A DNA stretch of 60,580 nucleotides from assembly GCA_936933955.1 (NCBI GenBank), contig CAKZIN010000030.1, positions 1 to 60,580 of the forward strand. Reading direction: 5' to 3'. This document shows positions 37,437 to 46,067 of the stretch, in pieces (the stretch's first letter is position 1; the number at the start of each line of letters is the position of its first letter). The notes beneath the pieces were generated by a model. The model saw nothing but the letters and a program-made list of their open reading frames with translations. It ran no database searches and was not told the DNA's origin. This DNA is from an uncultured Sphingopyxis sp. Lineage in GTDB: Bacteria; Pseudomonadota; Alphaproteobacteria; Sphingomonadales; Sphingomonadaceae. The position numbers were made by a program, and so were the translations under genes.

Positions 37437-37607
37437 TGTGTGCGCGGGGGCTCGAGCGATCCGCCCTCCCAACCTGGTCTCCTCCCACGGAACGCCGGCT
37501 GCTTCCCGGGCGAGACCCCAAATCAGGTTAGCGTGGACGAAGTGGATGGGCAGGTCCGGACTACGTGGCCTTGTGACGCAGGCAGTGAGCGCGCCGCACC
37601 CCGCGCC

Positions 37608-37636
37608 TTGTCGATTCCCCGCGCTTGCGACTAAAA
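37608..37636 (+). promoter_or_regulatory. Candidate promoter for fabF
   Basis: TTGTCG (37608-37613) and CTAAAA (37631-37636) are separated by 17 bases and sit about 30 bases before the ATG of fabF, after the acpP terminator. Of the promoter candidates in this window it is one of the better matches, but no data support it. Confidence 0.4.
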
Positions 37637-37666
37637 GCCTTCGCCAAGGACAAGCGGGAGTTTCGC

Positions 37667-38932
37667 ATGCGGCGTGTGGTGGTGACGGGGCTGGGGCTGG
37701 TGACGCCGATCGGTGGGGACGTCGAGACGAGCTGGGCCAACCTCATCGCGGGCAAAAGCGGTGCGGCGCAGATCACGCATTTTGACGCCAGCAATCAGAA
37801 ATGCACCATCGCCTGTGAGGTGAAGCCCAAAGATCACCCGATGGGCTTCGACCCCGACAAGCGCGTCGATTCCAAGATCCAGCGTCAGGTTGATCCGTTC
37901 ATCGTCTATGGCATCGACGCCGCGGGACAGGCGCTGGAGGATGCGGGCCTCACCGAGATGGACGAGGCGACCAAGGAGCGCGCGGGCGTCTCGATCGGCG
38001 CGGGCATCGGCGGGCTGCCGGGCATCGAGCTCGAATCGGTCAACTTGCATGAACGCGGGCCGACGCGGGTCAGTCCGCACTTCGTGCACGGCCGGCTCAT
38101 CAACCTGGTGGGTGGTCAGGTGTCGATCAAATATGGGCTGATGGGGCCGAACCACGCGGTCGTCACCGCCTGCTCGACCGGCGCGCATTCGATCGGCGAC
38201 GCAGCGCGAATGATCAAGGACGGCGACGCCGACATCATGCTCGCGGGCGGCGCGGAATCGACCATCAATCCGCTCGGCGTGGCGGGCTTTGCGCAGGCGC
38301 GCGCGCTCAACATGAGCATGAACGACCAGCCCGAAAAGGCGAGCCGCCCTTACGACAAGAATCGCGACGGCTTCGTCATGGGTGAGGGCGCGGGCGTCGT
38401 CGTGCTCGAGGAGTATGAGCACGCCAAGGCACGTGGCGCGAAAATCTACGCCGAGGTCGTGGGCTACGGCCTGTCGGGCGACGCCTATCACGTGACCGCC
38501 CCGCATCCGGAGGGGAAGGGCGCCGAGCTTGCGATGCGCATGGCGCTCCGCAAGGCGGGGATGGAGCCGTGCGACATCGATTACGTCAACGCGCACGGCA
38601 CAAGCACCATGGCCGACACGATCGAGCTCGCCGCGGTGAAGCGCGTGCTCGGCGATGACCTGTGCGGCGCATCGATGTCGAGTACCAAGTCGGCGATCGG
38701 GCACTTGCTCGGCGGCGCGGGCGCGGTGGAGGCGATCTTCTGCATCCTCGCCATCCGCGACCAGATCGTGCCGCCGACGCTGAACCTCGACGATCCTGAC
38801 GAGGGGACGGAGGGGGTGGACCTCGTCCCCCACCACGCCAAGAAGCGCCCCGTGCGCGCGTGCCTCTCCAACAGCTTCGGCTTTGGCGGGACCAACGCGA
38901 GCATCATCCTCAAGGCGGTCGAGGACGCCTGA
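37667..38932 (+). CDS. fabF: 3-oxoacyl-ACP synthase II
   Basis: 421 residues from ATG 37667 (SD AGCGGGAG; the longer frame from 37625 adds a non-family tail). Known: chain elongation by Claisen condensation of malonyl-ACP. Seen: catalytic C169 in NHAVVTACSTGAHSIGDA, first His in YVNAHGTSTMADT, second His in SSTKSAIGHLLGGAG, and the end FGFGGTNASIILK. It is followed by mltG, whose ATG overlaps its TGA by one base. Confidence 0.97.
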   Translation: MRRVVVTGLGLVTPIGGDVETSWANLIAGKSGAAQITHFDASNQKCTIACEVKPKDHPMGFDPDKRVDSKIQRQVDPFIVYGIDAAGQALEDAGLTEMDEATKERAGVSIGAGIGGLPGIELESVNLHERGPTRVSPHFVHGRLINLVGGQVSIKYGLMGPNHAVVTACSTGAHSIGDAARMIKDGDADIMLAGGAESTINPLGVAGFAQARALNMSMNDQPEKASRPYDKNRDGFVMGEGAGVVVLEEYEHAKARGAKIYAEVVGYGLSGDAYHVTAPHPEGKGAELAMRMALRKAGMEPCDIDYVNAHGTSTMADTIELAAVKRVLGDDLCGASMSSTKSAIGHLLGGAGAVEAIFCILAIRDQIVPPTLNLDDPDEGTEGVDLVPHHAKKRPVRACLSNSFGFGGTNASIILKAVEDA

Positions 38933-39888
38933 TGCACCTGTCGCGCCGACTGGCTGCGGCATTTGCGCCGGTACTGTTGCTGCTCGCGGCATGCGGTGGC
39001 GCGCCGCGCGATGTCGAGGTCTATATACCCGAAGGGTCCAGCGTCGCGCGCGCGGGTGAGATCCTCGAGGAAGCGGGCGCGATCGACAGCGCCAGCGCCT
39101 TCCGTCGTTACGCGCAGACGCTGGGGCGCGGCGGGTCGATCAAGCCGGGCGAGTATAAGATTGAAAAGGGCATGGGCACCGCGGCGGTGCTGAGGCTCCT
39201 GCAATCGGGCCGCACGCTCCAGCGCTTCGTCACCGTGCCCGAGGGGATGCCCTCGATCATGGTGTGGGAGCGGCTCAACGCGATCCCGCTGCTCACCGGC
39301 ACGATCGAGGTGCCTGCCGAAGGGAGCCTCCTTCCCGATACCTACGCCTATCGCCGCGGCGAACCGCGCGCGGCGGTGGTGCGGCGGATGCAGGCGGCGA
39401 TGGATCGCGCCTTCGCCGAAGCCTGGGCGAAGCGCAGCTCGACGGCGTTTCCCCAAAACCGCGCGCAGGTAATGGCGCTCGCGTCGATCGTCGAGAAGGA
39501 AACCTCAAAACCCGCCGAGCGGCGCATGGTCGCGGGGGTCTATACCAATCGGCTGCGGCAGGGGATGCGGCTGCAGGCGGACCCGACGATCATCTATCCG
39601 ATCACGCGCGGCAAACCGCTTGGCCGCCCGATCCGCCGGTCGGAGATCGACGCGGTCAACCAGTACAACACCTATTCGATGGTCGGGCTGCCGGTCGGAC
39701 CGATCGCCAATCCCGGCCGCGAATCGATCCGCGCGGCCTTGAACCCGCTTGCGACGGAAAATCTCTACTTCGTTGCGGACGGCAGCGGCGGACATGTCTT
39801 TGCCGCGACGCTGGCGGAGCATAATGCGAACCACGCGCGTTGGCGCGAGATTCGCGCGGCCAAGGTCGCCGCCGAGTCCGCCAACTGA
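38932..39888 (+). CDS. mltG: Endolytic murein transglycosylase MltG
   Basis: 318 residues. Known: cuts nascent glycan strands to end chain growth. Seen: an N-terminal hydrophobic segment (FAPVLLLLAAC, which could be a lipobox or a membrane anchor), the LysM-like part (VYIPEGSSVARAGEIL), GSIKPGEYKIEKGMGTAAVLRLL, the catalytic Glu in ASIVEKETSKPAERRMVAGVY, QADPTIIYPITRG and NTYSMVGLPVGPIANPG. Full length. The start ATG overlaps the stop of fabF (TGATG), so it is translated with the fatty acid genes; fabF-mltG linkage is common in this group. Confidence 0.95.
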   Translation: MHLSRRLAAAFAPVLLLLAACGGAPRDVEVYIPEGSSVARAGEILEEAGAIDSASAFRRYAQTLGRGGSIKPGEYKIEKGMGTAAVLRLLQSGRTLQRFVTVPEGMPSIMVWERLNAIPLLTGTIEVPAEGSLLPDTYAYRRGEPRAAVVRRMQAAMDRAFAEAWAKRSSTAFPQNRAQVMALASIVEKETSKPAERRMVAGVYTNRLRQGMRLQADPTIIYPITRGKPLGRPIRRSEIDAVNQYNTYSMVGLPVGPIANPGRESIRAALNPLATENLYFVADGSGGHVFAATLAEHNANHARWREIRAAKVAAESAN

Positions 39889-39911
39889 TTCTCTCTCCAA
39901 GGAGCCAAAGC

Positions 39912-40472
39912 ATGATCGGCCAACAAGTCCCCGACATCTGCCTCAAGACCCGCGTGCGCGACGAAAGCGTCGGCGGCGACAACCCCTTCCGCTGGCAGGA
40001 CGTCCAGACGGGTGAGCTGTTCGGCAAGGGCCGGGTGATCGTATTCAGCCTGCCCGGTGCGTTCACGCCGACCTGCTCGACCAGCCAGCTTCCCGGTTTC
40101 GAGGAGCGATACGACGCGTTCAAGGCGGCGGGCGTCAGCGAAATCTACTGCGTGTCGGTCAACGATGCGTTCGTCATGTACCAGTGGGGCAAGGCGCAGG
40201 GCGTCGAGCATGTGAAGCTCCTGCCCGACGGCAGCGGCAACTTCACTCGCCGTATGGGCATGCTCATCAACAAGGATCACGTTGGCTTCGGCATGCGCAG
40301 CTGGCGCTATGCGATGGTCATCGACGACGGCATCATCACGCACATGTTCGTCGAACCGGGCTGCAACGACTGCGGCGATGACCAGGACCCCTACGGCGAG
40401 ACCGATCCCGCCAAGCTGCTCGAGTGGGTGAAGGCCAACCCGGCTCGCAACCGCGAGAGCGTCAACGCCTGA
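39912..40472 (+). CDS. Peroxiredoxin (Prx5/AhpE-like, glutaredoxin-dependent type)
   Basis: 186 residues from ATG 39912, preceded by CCAAGGAG. Known: thiol peroxidase in the Prx5 group. Seen: peroxidatic C55 in FSLPGAFTPTCSTSQLPGF, and the conserved YCVSVNDAFVMYQWGKAQG and LPDGSGNFTRRMGMLI. It has further cysteines (C10, GCNDCGDD near the C terminus), so a second thiol partner is possible. Downstream is a 2H-phosphoesterase with a doubtful start. Confidence 0.9.
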   Translation: MIGQQVPDICLKTRVRDESVGGDNPFRWQDVQTGELFGKGRVIVFSLPGAFTPTCSTSQLPGFEERYDAFKAAGVSEIYCVSVNDAFVMYQWGKAQGVEHVKLLPDGSGNFTRRMGMLINKDHVGFGMRSWRYAMVIDDGIITHMFVEPGCNDCGDDQDPYGETDPAKLLEWVKANPARNRESVNA

Positions 40473-40512
40473 TCGCAACGATCCTGTCGGCCCGCTGATC
40501 GTCACCGCGACG

Positions 40513-40995
40513 ATGGGGCGGGCCGACTTCGCGTGGGCGGACGCGCTGCGTCGCACGCACTTCCCGCCCGCGCGCAACGTCGTTCGCGCACACATCAGCC
40601 TGTTCCATCACCTCCCGCCCGCGCGGCTGGCGGAGTTGGAACGGCTGGTGCGGGAGCTGACCATGGGCCCCCCACCCGCCGCCATGCTGGAGGCGCCACG
40701 CTCGCTCGGACGCGGGGTGGCGTTCGACGTGCGGTCGCCTGAACTGCTCGAACTGCGCGACGTGGTGGCTGAGCGCTTCGCCGCCGACCTCATCCCGCAG
40801 GACCGCGCTAAGCCGCGGCTCCACATCACCGTCCAGAACAAGGTCGATCCGGCCACCGCGCGCGCAACGCTCGCCGTGCTGGCGGAAGGCTTTGTGGCGC
40901 GTCCTCTGTCGATCGCCGGGGTTGCGATATGGGAGTATCTGGGCGGACCGTGGCGCCCCCTTTCCGAGTATCGCTTTCGCGGGCGAGGCGCTTGA
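40513..40995 (+). CDS. 2H phosphoesterase (2'-5' RNA ligase-like)
   Basis: 160 residues from ATG 40513. Known: the LigT/2H family cleaves or joins 2',3'-cyclic phosphates. Seen: the two H-x-S/T motifs AHISLFHHLP (about 30-39) and LHITVQN (about 103-109), with FERFAADLIPQDRAKPR between. The frame upstream of the ATG reads PLIVTAT, a strand that belongs to the family's fold, yet no ATG, GTG or TTG is available before the in-frame stop at 40429. A CTG at 40495 would restore it. The start is therefore uncertain. No Shine-Dalgarno is clear. Follows the peroxiredoxin by 40 bases. Confidence 0.75.
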   Translation: MGRADFAWADALRRTHFPPARNVVRAHISLFHHLPPARLAELERLVRELTMGPPPAAMLEAPRSLGRGVAFDVRSPELLELRDVVAERFAADLIPQDRAKPRLHITVQNKVDPATARATLAVLAEGFVARPLSIAGVAIWEYLGGPWRPLSEYRFRGRGA

Positions 40996-41065
40996 CCCCC
41001 GCGAGCCGCATTCATATAGCCCCCGCTCGCCGCCGGGCCCTGCCCGCCGCGACGCGCCGATGGAC

Positions 41066-41142
41066 GGCGGAGTAGCTCAGCTGGTTAGAGCAGCGGAATC
41101 ATAATCCGCGTGTCGGGGGTTCAAGTCCCTCCTCCGCTACCA
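41066..41142 (+). tRNA. tRNA-Met (CAT)
   Basis: 77 bases including encoded CCA. Acceptor stem GGCGGAG with CTCCGCT (first pair G-T), D arm AGCTCAGCTGGTTAGAGC, anticodon stem GCGGA/TCCGC with loop ATCATAA, anticodon CAT at 41100-41102, T arm GGGGGTTCAAGTCCC. The stems are those of the elongator tRNA-Met. CAT is also the anticodon of initiator Met and of tRNA-Ile2; the sequence is unlike an initiator, which lacks a paired first base, and Ile2 cannot be fully excluded without a model search. Confidence 0.9.
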
Positions 41143-41251
41143 TCGCCATTCCCGACGATCTCCCCCGGTGCGGGGGTTGCGCGATTTGGCGCTTCGGCGC
41201 GAGTTCCCGCCCCGCCGGCTTCGCATTCGCAGCCGAGCGCGGTAGCGGGGG

Positions 41252-41908
41252 ATGATGCGATACGATCTTGCCAGCAGCGGTGCGGGCGGCACCTGGGCGC
41301 GGCTCAAGGCGTTGGAGGGGGTGCGCTGCGTGCCCGAACCGCGCGTGCAACAAGCCTTCATCCCGCGCTTCTGCGACGAGGCGACGTGCGCTGCGCTGAT
41401 CGAGCGGATCGACGCGGCGGTGCGGCCCTCTACGATTACCGACGACATCGGCGATCCCGAGTTTCGCACCAGCCTGACCGGCGACCTCTCGCATGCCGAT
41501 CCGCTGGTCGCGGAACTGGACGCGCGGCTGGCGGCGCTGACGGGGATCGACCCTGCCTGTGGGGAGCCGCTTCAGGGCCAGCGCTACGATCCTGGCCAGC
41601 AATTCAAGGGGCACACCGATTATTTCGAGCCGACGGGCATCGACTATGAAGCGCACACGCGGGTGTCCGGCCAGCGGACGTGGACCGCGATGCTCTACCT
41701 CAACACCGTCGACGCGGGCGGGGCGACGCGCTTCGCCTCGATCGACCGCATCTACAAGCCCGAGCGCGGCAAGCTGCTGCTGTGGTGCAACCTCGACCCC
41801 GATGGCGAACCCAACCCCTGGACGCTTCACCACGCGATGAAGGTGCGCAAGGGGCGCAAATACGTCATCACCAAATGGTACCGCGAACGCCCGTGGCCGT
41901 GGGGGTGA
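41252..41908 (+). CDS. 2-oxoglutarate/Fe(II) oxygenase (prolyl-4-hydroxylase type)
   Basis: 218 residues (ATG 41252 or 41255). Known: P4H-like enzymes hydroxylate proline or other residues with 2OG, Fe(II) and O2. Seen: the iron-binding H-x-D in GQQFKGHTDYFEPTG, the distal His region in LHHAMKVRKGRKYVITKWY (2OG-binding Lys/Arg) and a double-stranded beta helix core between (TAMLYLNTVDAGGATRF). Target unknown. It stands alone; the 109 bases after tRNA-Met contain nothing else named. Confidence 0.85.
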   Translation: MMRYDLASSGAGGTWARLKALEGVRCVPEPRVQQAFIPRFCDEATCAALIERIDAAVRPSTITDDIGDPEFRTSLTGDLSHADPLVAELDARLAALTGIDPACGEPLQGQRYDPGQQFKGHTDYFEPTGIDYEAHTRVSGQRTWTAMLYLNTVDAGGATRFASIDRIYKPERGKLLLWCNLDPDGEPNPWTLHHAMKVRKGRKYVITKWYRERPWPWG

Positions 41909-42053
41909 GGGGGGATCCTCGTCCGCCTGCCCCCGCTCTCAGTTAGGCTCACCCCCGCAGCTCTCTTCGCCAGCCTGGACTAGTCTCCCGCAAGCGCACG
42001 GAGGAGGCTGAAACAAGCGCAGCATGACGGCGTGGCGGAGGGAAGTCATCGGT

Positions 42054-42073
42054 GCTCCGGCGAAGCCCGGAGC
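42054..42073. repeat. Short hairpin repeat
   Basis: GCTCCGG (42054-42060) pairs with CCGGAGC (42067-42073) around CGAAGC. Hairpins of this type are scattered in sphingomonad genomes. It lies in the 41909-42130 gap, which otherwise holds nothing I can name. Confidence 0.45.
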
Positions 42074-42130
42074 GGTGGTGGGACCTGATCGACCTTCCCC
42101 CTCGCACCCCCACGCGCTACGCTCTCTGCA

Positions 42131-42253
42131 ATGTCCCTCCCCGACCCCCGCGAACGTCGTGAGCGCCACGAGGCGTTGCAGTCGAAATTGTGGCTCGTCG
42201 TGCTGGCGCTGGTCATCGTGCTGACCGTCGCGCGGCTGTGGATGGCGGGCTGA
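42131..42253 (+). CDS. Small single-helix membrane protein, unknown
   Basis: 40 residues. Seen: a charged N terminus (DPRERRERHEALQSK) and one membrane helix (LWLVVLALVIVLTVARLWM) near the C terminus, Cin-Nout or Nin by charge. ATG 42131, stop 42251-42253; it ends 65 bases before mmsA on the same strand. Short, no family recognised, but the charge/helix pattern is that of a real small membrane protein. Confidence 0.45.
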   Translation: MSLPDPRERRERHEALQSKLWLVVLALVIVLTVARLWMAG

Positions 42254-42318
42254 CCGGCACGCTTGGCGTCACCGCTGCGACCGGGTAGGGGCGCGGAAAG
42301 TTTCAGGAGTAACGAACA

Positions 42319-43854
42319 GTGCGGCAGATCGATCATTTCATCGTCGGCGGAGCGGGCGGCGCGGCCACGCGGCAAGGTGACGTGTTCGATCCCAACAGCG
42401 GCGCCGTGCAGGCACGCGTGCCGCTGGGCGACCGCGCGCTGCTCGATCGTGCCGTCGCTGCCGCGCAGGCTGCGCAGCTCGACTGGGCGGCGACCAACCC
42501 GCAACGCCGCGCGCGCGTCATGTTCCGCTTCAAGGAACTGGTCGAGGCGCGCATGGATGAGCTCGCTCGCCTCCTCTCGAGCGAGCACGGCAAGGTCATT
42601 GCCGATTCAAAGGGCGACATTCAGCGCGGGCTCGAGGTGATCGAGTTCGCCTGCGGCATCCCGCACGCGCTGAAGGGTGAGTACACGCAGGGCGCCGGGC
42701 CGGGCATCGACGTCTATTCGATGCGCCAGCCGATCGGCATAGGGGCGGGCATCACGCCGTTCAACTTCCCGGCGATGATCCCGCTGTGGATGAGCGGGGT
42801 GGCGATCGCCTGCGGCAACGCCTTCATCATCAAGCCGTCGGAGCGCGACCCGTCGCTTCCCGTCCGTCTTGCCGAGCTTTTCCTCGAAGCGGGGCTGCCC
42901 GAAGGCATCTGCCAGGTCGTGCACGGCGACAAGGAGATGGTCGACGCGATCCTCGATCACCCGGCGATCGGTGCGGTCAGTTTCGTCGGTTCCTCCGACA
43001 TCGCGCACTATGTCTACAATCGCGGCGTCGCGGCGGGAAAGCGCGTGCAGGCGATGGGCGGCGCCAAGAATCACGGCATCGTCATGCCCGACGCGGACCT
43101 CGATCAGGTGGTCAACGACCTCGCCGGAGCGGCCTTTGGCTCGGCTGGCGAGCGTTGCATGGCGTTGCCGGTGGTCGTTCCGGTTGGCGATGCGACCGCC
43201 GACCGCCTGCGCGAGAAACTCATCCCCGCCATCGAAGGGCTTCGCGTGGGGGTCTCGACCGACGCCGACGCGCACTATGGCCCGGTGGTGACGGCCGCGC
43301 ACAAGGCCAAGGTCGAAGGCTGGATCCAGACCGCCGCGGACGAAGGGGCGGAGATCGTCATCGACGGGCGCGGCTTTACACTGCAGGGGCACGAACAGGG
43401 CTTCTTCGTCGGGCCGACGCTGATCGATCGTGTCACGCCGCAGATGAAGAGCTATCAGGAGGAAATCTTCGGACCCGTCCTCCAGATCGTGCGCGCGCCG
43501 GATTTCGAGGCCGCGCTGCGGCTGCCGAGCGAGCATCAATATGGCAACGGCGTCGCTATCTTCACGCGCAGCGGCCACGCCGCGCGGGAGTTTGCGGCGC
43601 GGGTCAACGTCGGTATGGTCGGGATCAACGTGCCGATCCCGGTGCCCGTCGCCTACCACAGCTTCGGCGGGTGGAAGCGCTCCGCTTTCGGCGACGTCAA
43701 CCAGCATGGCATGGAGGGCGTGCGCTTCTGGACCAAGGTCAAAACCGTCACCCAGCGTTGGCCGGGCGACGACAGCGCGATGTGCACCGTGGCGGAAGAC
43801 GGCGGTCCCGCGCGGCTGTCGGGCGACGCTTTCGTCATCCCGACGATGCGTTGA
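42319..43854 (+). CDS. mmsA: Methylmalonate-semialdehyde dehydrogenase (CoA-acylating)
   Basis: 511 residues from GTG 42319, preceded by TTTCAGGAG. Known: turns methylmalonate semialdehyde from valine breakdown (and malonate semialdehyde) into propionyl-CoA and CO2 without a separate CoA ligase. Seen: catalytic C280 in AFGSAGERCMALPVVVPVG, QPIGIGAGITPFNFPAM and AMGGAKNHGIVMPDAD. Length is normal. It lies 130 bases upstream of mmsB, the previous step in the pathway; the two genes form a valine catabolism unit. Confidence 0.94.
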   Translation: MRQIDHFIVGGAGGAATRQGDVFDPNSGAVQARVPLGDRALLDRAVAAAQAAQLDWAATNPQRRARVMFRFKELVEARMDELARLLSSEHGKVIADSKGDIQRGLEVIEFACGIPHALKGEYTQGAGPGIDVYSMRQPIGIGAGITPFNFPAMIPLWMSGVAIACGNAFIIKPSERDPSLPVRLAELFLEAGLPEGICQVVHGDKEMVDAILDHPAIGAVSFVGSSDIAHYVYNRGVAAGKRVQAMGGAKNHGIVMPDADLDQVVNDLAGAAFGSAGERCMALPVVVPVGDATADRLREKLIPAIEGLRVGVSTDADAHYGPVVTAAHKAKVEGWIQTAADEGAEIVIDGRGFTLQGHEQGFFVGPTLIDRVTPQMKSYQEEIFGPVLQIVRAPDFEAALRLPSEHQYGNGVAIFTRSGHAAREFAARVNVGMVGINVPIPVPVAYHSFGGWKRSAFGDVNQHGMEGVRFWTKVKTVTQRWPGDDSAMCTVAEDGGPARLSGDAFVIPTMR

Positions 43855-43984
43855 TCCGGAGCGGAGCTTGTCGACGATCTGAAGAAACCAGATGGTCGGA
43901 CCAAGCAAAGCGCTGAAAAAGCGGCGCTCGTGAGAAAGTTACGCAGGCGCAACGATCTGCGGTCATGGGTAGGAGAGGCGCGAC

Positions 43985-44866
43985 GTGACTGATGATGTAT
44001 CGAGGGCGCGTATTGCCTTTATCGGGCTCGGCAACATGGGCGGCGGTATGGCCGCGAACCTGGCGAAGGCGGGCCTCGAAGTGCGCGCGTTCGACCTTAG
44101 CTCGGACGCTCTGTCACGCGCACGGAGCGCCGGGTGCGACACCTGCCAGTCCGCCGCCGAAGCCGTCGCTGGAGCGGACGCGGTGGTGACGATGCTCCCC
44201 GCGGGACGCCACGTCGCGCAGGTCTACGATGAAGCGGTGATCTCGAACGTTGCGCGCGGCACGCTGCTCATCGACTGTTCGACGATCGACGTCGCGACCG
44301 CGCGAGCCAACGCCGGACGCGCGCGTGAGGCCGGGCTGGAATCGGTCGATGCGCCGGTGTCCGGCGGGATCGCAGCGGCGAACGCGGGCACGCTCACCTT
44401 CATGGTGGGTGGCAGCGAGGAGGGGTTCGCTCGCGCCCAGCCGATCCTCGCCGCCATGGGCAAGGCCGTCATCCACGCCGGTGGCCACGGTGCCGGGCAG
44501 GCGGCCAAGATTTGCAACAACATGATCCTCGGCGCGACGATGGCGGCAACGGCCGAGGCACTTGCGCTGGCGGAGCGGCTGGGGCTCGACCCGCAGCGTT
44601 TCTACGACATCGCCAGCGTGTCGTCGGGCCAGAGCTGGTCGCTCACAAGCTATTGTCCGCTCCCCGGCGTCGGGCCCGACAGCCCCGCCGACCGCGGGTA
44701 TGAGGGGGGCTTTGCCGCCGCGCTGATGCTCAAGGACATGCGGCTGGCAATGGAGGCGGCGCACAGCGTGGGCGCGCAGGTGCCGATGGGGGAGCGAGCG
44801 ACGCAGCTCTACGAATCGATCGACGGCAGCCGCGATTTCTCCTCGATCATCTCGCGCTACCGCTGA
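43985..44866 (+). CDS. mmsB: 3-hydroxyisobutyrate dehydrogenase
   Basis: 293 residues from GTG 43985. Known: NAD-dependent oxidation of 3-hydroxyisobutyrate to methylmalonate semialdehyde. Seen: the cofactor loop FIGLGNMGGGMAANLAKAG, the substrate motif SVDAPVSGGIAAANAGTL, the catalytic lysine in GHGAGQAAKICNNMILG, and LMLKDMRLAMEAAHSVGAQV. Full length. It overlaps the convergent glycosyltransferase gene by 20 bases at the end. The preceding 130-base gap is less GC-rich and shows no clear element. Confidence 0.93.
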   Translation: MTDDVSRARIAFIGLGNMGGGMAANLAKAGLEVRAFDLSSDALSRARSAGCDTCQSAAEAVAGADAVVTMLPAGRHVAQVYDEAVISNVARGTLLIDCSTIDVATARANAGRAREAGLESVDAPVSGGIAAANAGTLTFMVGGSEEGFARAQPILAAMGKAVIHAGGHGAGQAAKICNNMILGATMAATAEALALAERLGLDPQRFYDIASVSSGQSWSLTSYCPLPGVGPDSPADRGYEGGFAAALMLKDMRLAMEAAHSVGAQVPMGERATQLYESIDGSRDFSSIISRYR

Positions 44867-46067
44867 ACCCCCGCCGCGCCGCGGCGCGTAGCTGCTCGGC
44901 CATTTCAGCGCCGTGGATAGCCCAGTCGAAGCGGGCATGCGTGCGCGCGGACAGGGCTTGCGGGTCGTGCGGCTGTGCCAGCAGCGAGCGAATAGCGGAG
45001 GCGATGGCGTCGGGTTCGCGCCGGGTCAGCGCGCCTTCCTGACTATCTCGAATGGCCTCGTGCGCGGATGGTATGTCGGTCGTGACCACGCGCGTTCCGC
45101 AGCCCATAGCCTCCACCCAGACGTTGGCGAGACCCTCGCGCTCGGTGGGCAGAACCATCAGATCGGATGCGCGGAACCAGTCGGGCAGATCGTCGTGCTG
45201 CACCTGTCCGAGGAATGTAACCGATCCGGTTAGGCCGAGTGCGATCGCTCGATCGCGCAGAGCTTCGCCTTCGGGGCCGCTGCCCGCGACGTACCAGTGA
45301 AGGTCGGGGTAATCCTGTAGCAGCTGCGGCAGTGCCTCGAGCAGCAGTCGATGGCCCTTGAGCGGGATCAGCGCCCCGACCGTGAGCAGCGTCGGAAACT
45401 CGCGCACTCCAAGCCTGCGCCTCGCCTCGACCCGGCCTGTCGCATGAAAGCGTGTTACGTCGAGCCCCGTGCGGCGCATGGCCATATGCTCTTTCTGGAA
45501 ACCCATCGCGCGCATGGTCGCGGCCAGATCATCGCTCACCGGAAGAACCGCGCCGGCCTTGCGCGCCGCGGCTTGCATCTGGTCGCGGATCGCTGGCCGG
45601 TGGCCCCAGTAGGCGATGTCGCTCCCGCGGGCCGTCACGGCGAAGGGCACGCCAAGCGCCGCGCTCAACCTCGAAGCCGCCGCCGCGTCAGGATGAAAGA
45701 AATGCGCGTCGATCACGTCGACCCTTCGCGTTCTCGCAATCTCCTGCGCGATCGGAAGCGCCGCGCGCGCCATCGCCGCCGCATTCCAGCGCGCGCCGTA
45801 CCGCGGAATCGACAGGAATGACGGCCGGTGGACGCGGATCGACCCGCGCAACTCTTCTCCAGCGGTTGGCGCAGGCGGGCTCAACTTGGGGTGAAGCGAC
45901 AGCGGCCAGGGCGCTCGAGCGATGGGGGCGATGACCTCGACCTCCACCCCGGGCTGCTGCGCCAACGCCTCGAGCGAACGTGCGACGAAGATGCCGTGAT
46001 TGGGTGCGGCCGCCGTCGGGAACAAGGAGCTCAGCGCCAGTATACGCAGCGGCCGCGCATCCTCCAT
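44847..46067 (-). CDS. Glycosyltransferase family 4
   Basis: 406 residues. Known: retaining nucleotide-sugar glycosyltransferase with two Rossmann domains (GT-B). Seen: N-terminal LRILALSSLFPTAAAPNHGIF, DAHFFHPDAAAASRL, then GALIPLKGHRLLLEAL (donor part), and the E-x7-E motif EGLANVWVEAMGCG. Acceptor and donor unknown; a link to envelope or exopolysaccharide sugars is likely. Downstream of the XRE regulator with a one-base overlap (TGATG), it probably forms a two-gene unit; the end overlaps convergent mmsB by 20 bases. Confidence 0.88.
   Translation of the reverse strand: MEDARPLRILALSSLFPTAAAPNHGIFVARSLEALAQQPGVEVEVIAPIARAPWPLSLHPKLSPPAPTAGEELRGSIRVHRPSFLSIPRYGARWNAAAMARAALPIAQEIARTRRVDVIDAHFFHPDAAAASRLSAALGVPFAVTARGSDIAYWGHRPAIRDQMQAAARKAGAVLPVSDDLAATMRAMGFQKEHMAMRRTGLDVTRFHATGRVEARRRLGVREFPTLLTVGALIPLKGHRLLLEALPQLLQDYPDLHWYVAGSGPEGEALRDRAIALGLTGSVTFLGQVQHDDLPDWFRASDLMVLPTEREGLANVWVEAMGCGTRVVTTDIPSAHEAIRDSQEGALTRREPDAIASAIRSLLAQPHDPQALSARTHARFDWAIHGAEMAEQLRAAARRGFSGSAR

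Noticed and set aside
40892..41104. Small plus-strand frame running into the tRNA-Met
   Set aside because: Overlaps the 2H phosphoesterase in another frame and enters the tRNA; no family resemblance.
41066..41142. tRNA-Ile2 reading of the CAT tRNA
   Set aside because: The acceptor and anticodon stems match elongator tRNA-Met rather than Ile2 or initiator Met; a covariance search would settle it.
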